A stretch of DNA of 64,000 nucleotides from positions 1,116,001-1,180,000 of the forward strand of contig NZ_JANHAW010000002.1 in the NCBI RefSeq assembly GCF_024464595.1, in the 5' to 3' direction. The number at the start of each line of letters is the position of its first letter. Positions within the stretch are counted from its first letter, which is position 1. This document shows positions 52,334 to 60,502 of this stretch, in pieces. Both the position numbers and the translations under genes were made by a program. Source of the stretch: Halobellus litoreus (lineage in GTDB: Archaea > Halobacteriota > Halobacteria > Halobacteriales > Haloferacaceae). The notes under the pieces were generated by a model that ran no database searches, had not been told where the DNA came from, and was given only the letters and a program-made list of their open reading frames with translations.

Positions 52334-53122
52334 ATGGACGAGCCGGTTCTCTTGACAGGGGCGGGCGGACGGGTCGGACAGGCCATTCTGCGCCACCTCG
52401 GTGAGCGTTTCGAGTGGCGACTGCTGGACAGGGAACCGCTCTCGAACGCGAAACTCCCCGCCGGCGTCGACGCCGACGACGTGTTCATTTCGGACATCAC
52501 CGACGACGCCACGGTCCGGCACGTCGTCGACGGCTGCCGCGCCGTGATCCACCTCGCGGGCGACCCGCGCCCGGAAGCGCCGTGGGACAGCGTCCTCCAG
52601 AACAACATCGACGGCACGCAGACGATGCTCGAGGCCGCCGTCGACACCGGCGTCGAAAAGTTCGTCTTCGCCTCCTCGAACCACGCCGTCGGCGCGTACG
52701 AGACCGACGCGCGCACGCCGGATATGTACCGCACCGACGACGAGTTCCGCCTCGACGGGACCGAACTGCCGCGACCGAGTAACCTCTACGGCGTGAGCAA
52801 AGCGACCGGCGAGGTGCTGGGCCGCTACTACCACGACCACCACGACCTCTCGGTCGTCAACGTCCGGATCGGCAACCTCACCGAGGGCCATCCGCCGATC
52901 GACTACGAGCGCGGGCAGGCGATGTGGCTCTCCTACCGCGACTGCGCGCATCTCTTCGAGCGCTGTGTGCTGGCCGACTACGACTACGAAATCGTCTACG
53001 GAATCTCCGGTAACGACCGGAGGTACTACTCGATCGAGCGCGCCCGCGAGGTCCTAGGGTACGACCCGCAGGACAACTCCGCGGAGTGGAGCGGCGACGA
53101 GCACGTCGACGGCGACCGCTGA
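52334..53122 (+). CDS. azf: NAD-dependent glucose-6-phosphate dehydrogenase (Azf)
   Basis: 262 residues, extended SDR type. LLTGAGGRVGQAIL is the NAD-binding Gly motif, YGVSKATGEVLGRYY contains the catalytic YxxxK, and FASSNHAVGAYET is the family-typical Ser/Asn/His stretch. The sequence matches what I know of the haloarchaeal Azf enzyme, which oxidises glucose 6-phosphate with NAD and opens the oxidative pentose phosphate pathway in Haloferax. It ends CAAEWSGDEHVDGDR-like with an acidic tail. The last ~118 bases recur in decayed form from 53460 on. Confidence 0.85.
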   Translation: MDEPVLLTGAGGRVGQAILRHLGERFEWRLLDREPLSNAKLPAGVDADDVFISDITDDATVRHVVDGCRAVIHLAGDPRPEAPWDSVLQNNIDGTQTMLEAAVDTGVEKFVFASSNHAVGAYETDARTPDMYRTDDEFRLDGTELPRPSNLYGVSKATGEVLGRYYHDHHDLSVVNVRIGNLTEGHPPIDYERGQAMWLSYRDCAHLFERCVLADYDYEIVYGISGNDRRYYSIERAREVLGYDPQDNSAEWSGDEHVDGDR

Positions 53123-53380
53123 AAACTCGTCTTTTTGTGCGTTTGAGCGGTTCCGACGAACTCGCGGAGAAACGCCCGGTCTCTTTGCTACTTCTTGAGA
53201 AACCACTCCGAGAACGGCCGACGGTGTTATCGTGCAGTTCGAGGGACCGCTCTGCTAACTCGTCCTGTCGGGATGTGAGAGACAGCCGCTTTGCTTCGCT
53301 CGGTTCGAGTCGCCTCGGTCGGTCTCCGTCTGTCGGGGCGTAGGTTTTCGACTCATAGAATCTCCGAAGGGACGGGCGAT
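53123..53380. other. Intergenic sequence between azf and its remnant
   Basis: No gene is visible. A T-run (GTCTTTTTG, 53130-53138) shortly after the azf stop could be its terminator. The rest is of mixed composition, with several in-frame stops, and I see no homology to azf before 53381. Confidence 0.4.
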
Positions 53381-53577
53381 ACCGACGACTCCCGAGAGAT
53401 CGTCTACGGGAGTCCCGCGAGCCTGCGAGCGGGACCTCGCGAGACTCGTCTCGCGGTGTCTCCGGTAACGACCGGAGGTACTACTCGATCGAGCGTGCCC
53501 GCGAGGTCTTGGGATACGACCCGCAGGACAACTCCGCGGAGTGGAGCGGCGACGAGCACGTCGACGGCGACCGCTGA
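53381..53577 (+). pseudogene. Decayed 3' fragment of an azf-like gene with a hairpin insert
   Basis: Bases 53460-53577 repeat the last 118 bases of azf (53005-53122) with only four differences, all synonymous. Upstream, 53381-53409 still matches the preceding azf stretch (TDDSREIVYG against ADYDYEIVYG), but 49 bases at 53410-53458 replace two in azf, a net gain of 47 that shifts the frame. This insert folds into two perfect hairpins: GTCCCGC/GCGGGAC (53412-53435) and CGCGAGA/TCTCGCG (53438-53455). The first ~200 codons of the gene are missing, so it cannot be functional. Confidence 0.85.
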
Positions 53578-53662
53578 GACGGCGATCTCCGGCCGAAAGC
53601 GGGGGCGGTAGCCACGCCCGCAGAATCATCTCCGCCGTCCGTTCGTGTCGTCGCTGGGCCGG

Positions 53663-53950
53663 TCACTCCCCGTCCCAGGCCTCGTGCTCGCGGATCTCTT
53701 CGCGGGCCGCCTCGCAGTCGTCTTCGGACCGCAGTTCGAGCGCGTCGACCACCCGCGAGCGCGTCTGTCGGTCGGCGACGCTCGTGCCGTCGGCCGTCTC
53801 GAACCGGAAGTTCGGGGTCGAGGAGCCGAGGAGGTCCGATCCGCCCGATCCCTCCACGACGGTCGGCAGCACGCCGTTCGCCGCGAGCGCGCCGACGAGT
53901 TCGTCTCTCCCACCGTCGAGGGCGTCCTTGAGGTCGTCTTGGATCACCAT
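53663..53950 (-). CDS. Conserved hypothetical protein (95 aa)
   Basis: 95 residues. MVIQDDLKDALDGGRDELVGALAANGVLPTVVEG, then a small acidic domain, looks soluble and single-domain; two Asp/Glu clusters and no motif. I do not recognise the family. The start at ATG 53950 is the only one in the frame with typical composition. Confidence 0.65.
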   Translation of the reverse strand: MVIQDDLKDALDGGRDELVGALAANGVLPTVVEGSGGSDLLGSSTPNFRFETADGTSVADRQTRSRVVDALELRSEDDCEAAREEIREHEAWDGE

Positions 53951-54104
53951 ATCCGTTCGAGCGTACGCGTCGGAAGTCGTTCAGTTTTTTGACCGGAGCG
54001 GGATGTGACAGCGGGGGCTCGTCGGGCGTGATACTGAGTAGTCTCACTTGTTACAGCCGAGACGGAGAGACGCGCGAAACGCCGGACGATACCGGGGCGC
54101 GGAG

Positions 54105-54308
54105 TCAGTACAGTTCCCGCTCGCGTTCCTCGCGCTCGCGGCGCTTGCGCTCTTCCTCCTGCTGCTCGCGCCGGCCGCGGAGATACCGTCGGACTCCGGG
54201 GATGATCTTGTTCTTCAGATCCAGCGCGAACGAGACGAACCCGTACGCCCAGAAGAAGAACAGGAACGTCACCGCCCCGACGTACGCGACGACGCCCACC
54301 TCGACCAT
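54105..54308 (-). CDS. Small membrane protein at the end of the sugar ABC operon (67 aa)
   Basis: 67 residues. Residues 1-30 (VEVGVVAYVGAVTFLFFFWAYGFVSF) form one hydrophobic helix, residues ~40-67 are a highly charged helix (REQQEEERKRREREERERELY type). Start overlaps the ATPase stop (ATGA), so it is co-translated with the transporter. Possibly a membrane anchor or modulator of the ABC transporter. Confidence 0.7.
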   Translation of the reverse strand: MVEVGVVAYVGAVTFLFFFWAYGFVSFALDLKNKIIPGVRRYLRGRREQQEEERKRREREERERELY

Positions 54309-55495
54309 CAGTCGTCTCCCTCTGCCTCCGCTTCCCCGACGGCGCCCGCGCCGGGAGTCTCGACGAGTCCGTGAACGACGGCGTCGCCCTGGTCGTCGAA
54401 GAGGTGGAGCTTCGAGCGATCCAGCACGACCTCGACGTCCTGTTCCTCCCGGATGTCGCTGTCGGGGCCGACGCTCATCAGGATCTCGCCGGGGTCAGAG
54501 CCCTCTTCCATACTGCCGCCGAGGTCGACGTCTTCGGTCACCAGGTAGACGAAGATCTCGTCGCCCATCGGTTCGAGGACGTCGGAGCGCGTCGGGACGG
54601 GCTGGGTCGGGTGTGCGACCTCGTCGCGCTTGTCGGCGACGTACACGTCTTCGGGCCTGACGCCGAGCGTTACCTCCTGTCCCGGGGTGACGCCGATCGC
54701 CCGGGGGTCGAACTCGACGTCGATGTCGCCGTGGTCGGAACTGAATCCGGAGTCGGTGACGACCCCGGGGATCGTGTTCATCGAGGGGGAGCCGATGAAC
54801 GTCGCCACGAACAGGTTCGCCGGCTCGTTGTAGCACACGAGCGGGGGGTCGATCTGCTGGAGTTCGCCGGTGTCGAGCACCGCGATCCGGTCGGACATCG
54901 TCATCGCCTCCGCCTGGTTGTGCGTGACGTAGATGATCGTCGTGTCGAGCTCCCGGTGGAGCCGCTGGAGTTGCGTCCGCATGTGGACGCGGAGCTTCGC
55001 GTCGAGGTTCGCCAGCGGCTCGTCCATCAGGAACACGTCCGGGTCGCGAACGATCGCCCGTGCGATCGCCACCCGCTGTCGCTGCCCGCCGGACATCTCG
55101 TCGGGCATCCGTTCGAGCATCCCGCCGAGTTCGACGACCTCGGCGGCCTCGTCGACGCGGCGGTCGATCTCCTCCTTCTCGTAGTCGCGGAGCCGAAGCC
55201 CGAAGGAGATGTTCTCGTACACGTCCATGTGCGGGAACAGCGCGATGTTCTGGAACACCATCGAGATCCCGCGGTCCTTCGGCGGGAGGTTCGTCACGTC
55301 CCGCTCTCCGATGCGGACGGTTCCCTCGGAGGGCTTCGTCAGCCCCGCGACCATCTCCATCGTGGTCGATTTCCCGCATCCGGACGGTCCGACGAGACAG
55401 ACGAACTCGCCGTGCCGGATGTCGAGGTTCATATCGTTGACCGCCGTTACGTCGTCGTAGTTCTTGGTAACGTCTTCGAGTTGTACTCGTGCCAT
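54308..55495 (-). CDS. Sugar ABC transporter ATPase (MalK/UgpC type)
   Basis: 395 residues. Walker A GPSGCGKSTT near residue 37, Q loop MVFQNIALFPHMDVYENI, signature MSGGQRQRVAIARA near 132 and Walker B VFLMDEPLANLD, then a C-terminal regulatory/TOBE domain (~240-375). This is the common ATPase of carbohydrate uptake systems. Last catalytic gene of the operon, followed by the small membrane gene. Confidence 0.93.
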   Translation of the reverse strand: MARVQLEDVTKNYDDVTAVNDMNLDIRHGEFVCLVGPSGCGKSTTMEMVAGLTKPSEGTVRIGERDVTNLPPKDRGISMVFQNIALFPHMDVYENISFGLRLRDYEKEEIDRRVDEAAEVVELGGMLERMPDEMSGGQRQRVAIARAIVRDPDVFLMDEPLANLDAKLRVHMRTQLQRLHRELDTTIIYVTHNQAEAMTMSDRIAVLDTGELQQIDPPLVCYNEPANLFVATFIGSPSMNTIPGVVTDSGFSSDHGDIDVEFDPRAIGVTPGQEVTLGVRPEDVYVADKRDEVAHPTQPVPTRSDVLEPMGDEIFVYLVTEDVDLGGSMEEGSDPGEILMSVGPDSDIREEQDVEVVLDRSKLHLFDDQGDAVVHGLVETPGAGAVGEAEAEGDD

Positions 55496-55497
55496 AG

Positions 55498-56451
55498 TTA
55501 CTCCTTGAGCGCTCCGGAGGTGAGTCCGCTAACGATTTTCTCCTGTGCGACCACGACGAGGATGGCGACGGGGATCACCGCGATGATGCTCCCGGCCGCC
55601 ATCACGCCGTAGGTGACCTCGAACTGTCCGGCCCGCTGGAGGCTGAGCAGGCCGCCGACGATCGGCGCCCAGTTCTCCGGCTGACCGTTGTTCATCAGCT
55701 GACTGAAGAAGAACTCGTTGTAGACCGCGATGAACGTGAGAACGCCCGCGGTGGCGACGCCCGGTGCCGACAGCGGCACGATCACTCTGAACAGCGCGCC
55801 CAGGCGGGTCGTGCCCTCGACGCGGGCGGCGTCCTCCAGCCCGTCGGGGATCTGGCCGTAGAAGGTCGTGAGAATGAAGATCGACAGCGGCATAAACAGC
55901 GAGCTGAACGGGAGGATCATCGCCCCCGGCGTGTTGTAGAGGCTCAGCCCGTTCACCACGTTCCCCGTGAACAGCTGGTACAGCGGGACGAAGAACGCCG
56001 CCGGCGGGAAGTAACTGATCGCCAGGATGAGGAGCATCAGCGGTTGGCGGCCGGGGAACGTCAGCCGGCCGAACACGTACCCGGCCAGGCTGGCCAGGAA
56101 CAGGACGACGGCCGTGGTCGACAGCGCCAGCACGATGCTGTTGAGCATGTACCGGAAGAAGTTGATCCGGTCGAACACGTCGAGGAACACGCCGAAGTCG
56201 AGCACGTTGAACTGCGGGAGGACCGCCAGACTGCCGGTGTCGGGAGTCACCGCGAGCACCAAGAGGAAGTAGAAGGGAAAGAGCGTCGTCAGGAGGAAGA
56301 AGATCGTCGCGACGTAGAACATCGCGCGGTAGGCGCGCTGCGGGTCCTTGATCGCCTTGCCGACCCAGCGCTGGAACGGTCCGCGAGTAAGCTCCGGCTC
56401 GTGGCGCTCGGACTGGACGCCGCCGTCGGATCGGGTTCCGTCGTCGCTCAT
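55498..56451 (-). CDS. Sugar ABC transporter permease (MalG type)
   Basis: 317 residues, six hydrophobic helices after a charged lead (1-40), with the EAA loop DGLEDAARVEGTTRLGALFRVIVPLSAPG that contacts the ATPase. ATG 56451 overlaps the stop of the other permease gene (ATGA). Confidence 0.92.
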   Translation of the reverse strand: MSDDGTRSDGGVQSERHEPELTRGPFQRWVGKAIKDPQRAYRAMFYVATIFFLLTTLFPFYFLLVLAVTPDTGSLAVLPQFNVLDFGVFLDVFDRINFFRYMLNSIVLALSTTAVVLFLASLAGYVFGRLTFPGRQPLMLLILAISYFPPAAFFVPLYQLFTGNVVNGLSLYNTPGAMILPFSSLFMPLSIFILTTFYGQIPDGLEDAARVEGTTRLGALFRVIVPLSAPGVATAGVLTFIAVYNEFFFSQLMNNGQPENWAPIVGGLLSLQRAGQFEVTYGVMAAGSIIAVIPVAILVVVAQEKIVSGLTSGALKE

Positions 56452-57455
56452 TGTCCACCTCGCACGTAGCCCACGATGTACACGGAGACGGCCACCGCGA
56501 TGATCGCCGCGGTGATGAAGGCGATCGTCGCCGAGGAGCCGAGCATCCGGTTGTTGAACGTCGTGACCACCAGACAGGACAGCGACGGGACGGTCGTACA
56601 CCCGGCGACCGTCTCGATGAGGCCGTACACCCGCATCGCCTGAATCGTGCGGAACAGCATCGCCACCATCACCGTCGGCAGGATGATCGGGAAGGTGACG
56701 TACTTGAACCGCTGCCAGGCCGACGCGCCGGCGACTTTCGCCACGTCGTAGAGGCCGCGGTCGATCGACTGCATCCCCGCGAGAATCAGGAGCGCCATGA
56801 ACGCCGTCGTCTTCCAGATGTCGGCCACGATGGCGATCATCGTCGCGTCCTGGGCGTTCGCGAGGGGCGTCGTCGACAGCAGGCCCAACTGATTCAGGAG
56901 GGCGGGGTTATCGGAGGTGCCGACCAGGAAGCCGACGTTCGGCTGGAACATCAGGTAGAAGATCATCCCCTGGACGACGATCGGAATCGCCCACGGCAGG
57001 ATGATCGCCACGCGGACCCACCGCCGACCGCGGAACTCCTGGTCGAGCACGAGCGCCTGCACGAATCCGATGATCGTCTCGAAGAACACGCTGATGACGG
57101 TGAAAAGCACCGTCACCGCGAGCGCGCTGTTGAACATCGCCGTCATCGTGAGACTTTCCGGAAGGAACGGCGACGGCAACAGCGCCGTGCGTTCTCCGGT
57201 GATGATAGCCACGTAGTTCCCGATCCCCACGAAGTTCCCGACGCTGGCCTGTCCGAAGCTGTCGGCGAACATCGAGATTCTGAACGTCGACAGCAGCGGC
57301 CAGAACGCGATGACGCCCAGAAGCAGGAACGCGGGGGTCAAGAGGAGATACGCGTACTGGGTCTCCGAGAGGTTTTCCATCCACCCGACTGCGGAGGCGT
57401 ACGGCCCGGACTTACCGCTCGTGGGAGCGTCTCCTGTTCGTTGTTCCGTACTCAT
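56448..57455 (-). CDS. Sugar ABC transporter permease (MalF type)
   Basis: 335 residues with six hydrophobic helices and the EAA loop YDVAKVAGASAWQRFKYVTFPIILPTV. The N-terminus carries a ~35-residue polar lead. Partner of the MalG-type permease, together forming the membrane channel. It follows the binding-protein gene by 59 AT-rich bases, where a weak internal promoter may lie. Confidence 0.92.
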   Translation of the reverse strand: MSTEQRTGDAPTSGKSGPYASAVGWMENLSETQYAYLLLTPAFLLLGVIAFWPLLSTFRISMFADSFGQASVGNFVGIGNYVAIITGERTALLPSPFLPESLTMTAMFNSALAVTVLFTVISVFFETIIGFVQALVLDQEFRGRRWVRVAIILPWAIPIVVQGMIFYLMFQPNVGFLVGTSDNPALLNQLGLLSTTPLANAQDATMIAIVADIWKTTAFMALLILAGMQSIDRGLYDVAKVAGASAWQRFKYVTFPIILPTVMVAMLFRTIQAMRVYGLIETVAGCTTVPSLSCLVVTTFNNRMLGSSATIAFITAAIIAVAVSVYIVGYVRGGQ

Positions 57456-57514
57456 AGTATCGACATTGTACGAAGGTCGATCATTAATAATAAATTATGG
57501 GTGTCGGTGCCCCG

Positions 57515-59023
57515 TTACGCCTGGCTCTCGATCGATTCGAGCGAGGCCTGGAGGTCGGCCATCGCCTCCGAGGACGACTTCTCCTGGCGGAGGGCAGCGT
57601 TGACCTCCGTCGCGATCTGCGTCGACTGCTGCGGCCACACCGGCGTGACCGGGCGCGGCAGTGCGGCCTGGCCGGCGACCTGCAGCGTGTCGACGTACCG
57701 CCCGATGAGTTCGAGCTGTCGCGTCCGCTCGGTGTTGATGAGGTCCGCGATGGGCGGCGTCCACCCGCCGATCTCGAACATCCGAAGGCGAACCTCGTCG
57801 GTCTGCAGCGCGCGGAACAGCTGGACGGCCGCCTGCTTGCGCGCGTCGTTGGCGTTCGGGTTGAGCGTGAGGTGCCACCCGCCGAGCGCCGAGGTGCTGC
57901 CGCCGATGGACTCGTACGGGGAGTCCTCCTGCGAGACCGCGTACGGGATCGGCATCACGCCGAGGTCCTCGCCGAAGGCGTCCTCCGCCCCGTTGATGTT
58001 GATCGAGTACGGCCAGTTACGGTGGGCGACGGCGTTGCCGTTGGTGAAGGGTTCCCGCGAGGGCTCCTCGGTGTACTGGACGACCGCGTCCGGCGAGATG
58101 TCCGCGTACCCCTCGAGCGCCTCGTCGTCGTCCTGGCCGTAGATGAACGTCCGCATCATCCGGACGGCGTTGATGACGTTCTCCTGGTCGACGGTGACCG
58201 GGCGGTCGCCGATCGGGCCGAAGTAGTTCTCGAACTCGCCGAAGTACGACCCGCCGTGCGAGCCCATGAACTCGATGAAGTCACAGCAGGAGAGGCCCTC
58301 GTAGGCGGAGCCCTGCCAGGTGAATCCCATCTGCGTGTCGGTCGCTTCCATCGTCTCTCTGACGACCTGCGAGAACTCCTGCCACGTCATCGGTTCGGTG
58401 GCCCAGGTGTCGAAGTCGGAGTCGGAGTACCCCGCCTCGCGCATCAGGTCCTTCCGGTACTGGATCGTCGGGAAGTCCGCGAACAGCGGGATGCCGAAGA
58501 GGTCCCCGTCGGGACCCTGCGCCGTCGCGACCATATTCTCCAGGTAGTCGTTCATAACCGTGTCCGTGATCGAACTCGGCAGCACCTGGCTGAGGTTCGC
58601 GATCTGCCCCCGCGCGATGAACGGGATCGTCCACCCGTTGTCCATCATCATCACGGTCGGGCGCCCCTGCCCGGCCGAGAGGATCTGCTGGTACTGCGAT
58701 CGCCGGTCGCCCGTCGTGAACGAGCCGGCGAGGAACTCGATGGAGATGTTGTCCGGCAGTCCACCGTCCTCGTGGAGCGTCTGGGAGATCTCGTCGGCGG
58801 CGTTCGCGAAGTTCGAGTCCGCCGCGATCTGGATAGTGACCTCCTCGTCGGAGGTCGCCGTGCTGATCGGGGTCTCGGTCGACCCGCCGTCGCCCCCGCT
58901 GTCACCGCTACCGTCACCGTTGTCGCCGCCCGCACAGCCCGCGAGCCCGACCGCGCCGAGCGCGCCCGTAGCCGCGAGGTACTGTCGTCGGGAGACGCCG
59001 TTCGAAGTGCTGTCTTTAGGCAT
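57515..59023 (-). CDS. Sugar-binding lipoprotein of the ABC transporter (Tat)
   Basis: 502 residues. SRRQYLAATGALGAVGLAGC is a twin-arginine signal with lipobox ending at Cys30, so it is exported folded and lipid-anchored. The mature part starts Asp/Ser/Gly-rich (30-50) and continues as a type I solute-binding fold typical of carbohydrate ABC systems. First gene of the operon, leaderless (TATA-like run 27 bases upstream). Confidence 0.9.
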   Translation of the reverse strand: MPKDSTSNGVSRRQYLAATGALGAVGLAGCAGGDNGDGSGDSGGDGGSTETPISTATSDEEVTIQIAADSNFANAADEISQTLHEDGGLPDNISIEFLAGSFTTGDRRSQYQQILSAGQGRPTVMMMDNGWTIPFIARGQIANLSQVLPSSITDTVMNDYLENMVATAQGPDGDLFGIPLFADFPTIQYRKDLMREAGYSDSDFDTWATEPMTWQEFSQVVRETMEATDTQMGFTWQGSAYEGLSCCDFIEFMGSHGGSYFGEFENYFGPIGDRPVTVDQENVINAVRMMRTFIYGQDDDEALEGYADISPDAVVQYTEEPSREPFTNGNAVAHRNWPYSININGAEDAFGEDLGVMPIPYAVSQEDSPYESIGGSTSALGGWHLTLNPNANDARKQAAVQLFRALQTDEVRLRMFEIGGWTPPIADLINTERTRQLELIGRYVDTLQVAGQAALPRPVTPVWPQQSTQIATEVNAALRQEKSSSEAMADLQASLESIESQA

Positions 59024-59045
59024 CGTCTAGGTATAAGTAACAATG

Positions 59046-59084
59046 ATTAATATACTCATGGGATTTTACAACGGCAGTTGTTAA
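59046..59084 (-). promoter_or_regulatory. Promoter and putative operator of the sugar ABC operon
   Basis: On the minus strand a TATA-like GTATATTAAT (59046-59055) lies ~27 bases before the ATG at 59023. Directly upstream is the near-perfect palindrome TTTACAAC-N4-GTTGTTAA (59065-59084, 7 of 8 arm positions matching). A TrmB-family gene starts 1.3 kb upstream, so this palindrome is a plausible binding site for it. Confidence 0.55.
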
Positions 59085-59307
59085 TAATATGCACCGGCGA
59101 TCGGCAGGCGGTACAGCGTTTCTCCCCGCGAGGGTCGTGGTTCTCGGCTCGAACTTTGACTGTCCGCCAGCACCGACGGTCGAAGACGAGACACGGAGCC
59201 GTCGAAAAGAGAACTTCGGCCGTCCAGATAGCGGCCCGATTACTCGTGTTGTCGCGTGGCACCGGGTCAGTACCGATCCCCCGGGTGCGGCGGGCGTCGG
59301 ACCCGAC

Positions 59308-60354
59308 TCAAACCACGGTGAGCCGGGTTCCCTCGACGTCCTCGATGATCGCGCCCCAGCCGCCGACGCTCACGTGTTCGCCGTCGACGTCGAGGTCGAC
59401 GGTGACCTGGCCGGCGAGTTCGAACCCGCTTGCGGCCTCGGCGTCGAACGGGACGCGAACGTCGGTGATCGTCCCCTCGAGCAGACACTCCTCGCCGGTG
59501 TTCGTGTCGTAGCCCTCGACGCGGAGGCGGACCGGATCCGCCTCCCAGTCGACGTCCCGGAGGTCTCGGACGAGGTGTCGCACGTCGAAGTACTCGATCG
59601 GGTATCCCTCGTCGGCCGCCCGATAGACCCGCTCCCAGGGTTCCCACAGACAGGTGAGGAAGTACCAGTAGAACACGTACGTGTGCGTCCGGTCGTTGAC
59701 GAGCACGCCGTAGCGGTCGTAGGAGTCCGGATGGTGCGCGAAACACGCCCGCCGGCGGTCGGCGAGGGCGACGAACGGGGCGGGGAGGGGTCGGTGGTGG
59801 ACTTCCGTACAGAGCCCTTCGAAGCGGGCCGCGTCCAAGGAGATCTCGTCGCTGGTGTGGACCGAGACGCGGACGGAGACCCCGCGGTCCATCGCGTCTT
59901 TCAGCGCGGGACGCAACTGCTCGAAGTTCTCGATCGTCGTCGAGAGCAGGACCTGGTGGCTGGCGCTCGCGATGAACGACTTCGCCCGGGAGATCACGGT
60001 CTGGAAGCGCGTCACGATGCTCGCGTCGCCGGCCTCCAGTTCCGGCTGCTCCCACCGCTTTTCGACCTCCACGGCGGCGCGTTCCAGCCTGTCCGCCCGC
60101 TCGGTGAGATCCTCCAACACCGTCGAGGGGCTGTGCGCTCGCGCACGCAGCGAGGCCTGCTCGAACGTCTCGATGTACCCGCGGTCCTCCAGCGAACGGA
60201 GCACGTCGTAGATCCGCGGTGCCGGGACGTCGCTGGCGTCGGCGACGTCGGTCGCCGAGGCGGTCCCCAGGTCCAGAAGCGTCACGTACGCGTCCGCCTG
60301 GTACGGCGAGAGCCCCGCCGTTTTCAGGGTCTCGACGAGCGATTCGGTGTCCAT
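59308..60354 (-). CDS. TrmB-family sugar-responsive transcriptional regulator
   Basis: 348 residues. Residues ~5-75 are a TrmB-type winged helix (LKTAGLSPYQADAYVTLLDLGTASATDVADASDVPAPRIYDVLRSLEDRGYIE), a coiled helix follows, and residues ~110-348 form the sugar-sensing C-terminal domain with a terminal beta domain (VRLRVEGYDTNTGEECLLEGTITDV). Located upstream of the sugar ABC operon on the same strand, so it most likely controls it. Confidence 0.9.
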   Translation of the reverse strand: MDTESLVETLKTAGLSPYQADAYVTLLDLGTASATDVADASDVPAPRIYDVLRSLEDRGYIETFEQASLRARAHSPSTVLEDLTERADRLERAAVEVEKRWEQPELEAGDASIVTRFQTVISRAKSFIASASHQVLLSTTIENFEQLRPALKDAMDRGVSVRVSVHTSDEISLDAARFEGLCTEVHHRPLPAPFVALADRRRACFAHHPDSYDRYGVLVNDRTHTYVFYWYFLTCLWEPWERVYRAADEGYPIEYFDVRHLVRDLRDVDWEADPVRLRVEGYDTNTGEECLLEGTITDVRVPFDAEAASGFELAGQVTVDLDVDGEHVSVGGWGAIIEDVEGTRLTVV

Positions 60355-60364
60355 ACGGATGTGG

Positions 60365-60442
60365 GCGTGCGGCGGCGACTAAACGGTGTCGCGTGCGGCG
60401 GTGATTAGACAGCATCGCGTGCGGCGGCAACTGGCCGGTGTC
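60365..60442. repeat. 26-bp tandem repeat (three copies) upstream of the TrmB gene
   Basis: Units 60365-60390, 60391-60416 and 60417-60442 start with the same 11 bases GCGTGCGGCGG and end in GTC or ATC with a variable middle; a fourth partial start GCGTCCGA follows. On the minus strand each unit contains a T/A-poor but TATA-like TTAGTC/CTAATC word, the last one 11 bases before the TrmB start. Confidence 0.8.
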
Positions 60443-60502
60443 GCGTCCGACCGCGTTACCACCCCATCGCGCCCCCGACGATCGGCGGCCGATGCGACCG
60501 CG

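Noticed and set aside
53381-53577. Functional second azf gene
   Set aside because: Start and ~200 codons are missing and the insert shifts the frame.
59089-60408. Plus-strand open frame opposite the TrmB gene
   Set aside because: Only antisense composition; the minus frame has a winged helix and sensor domain.
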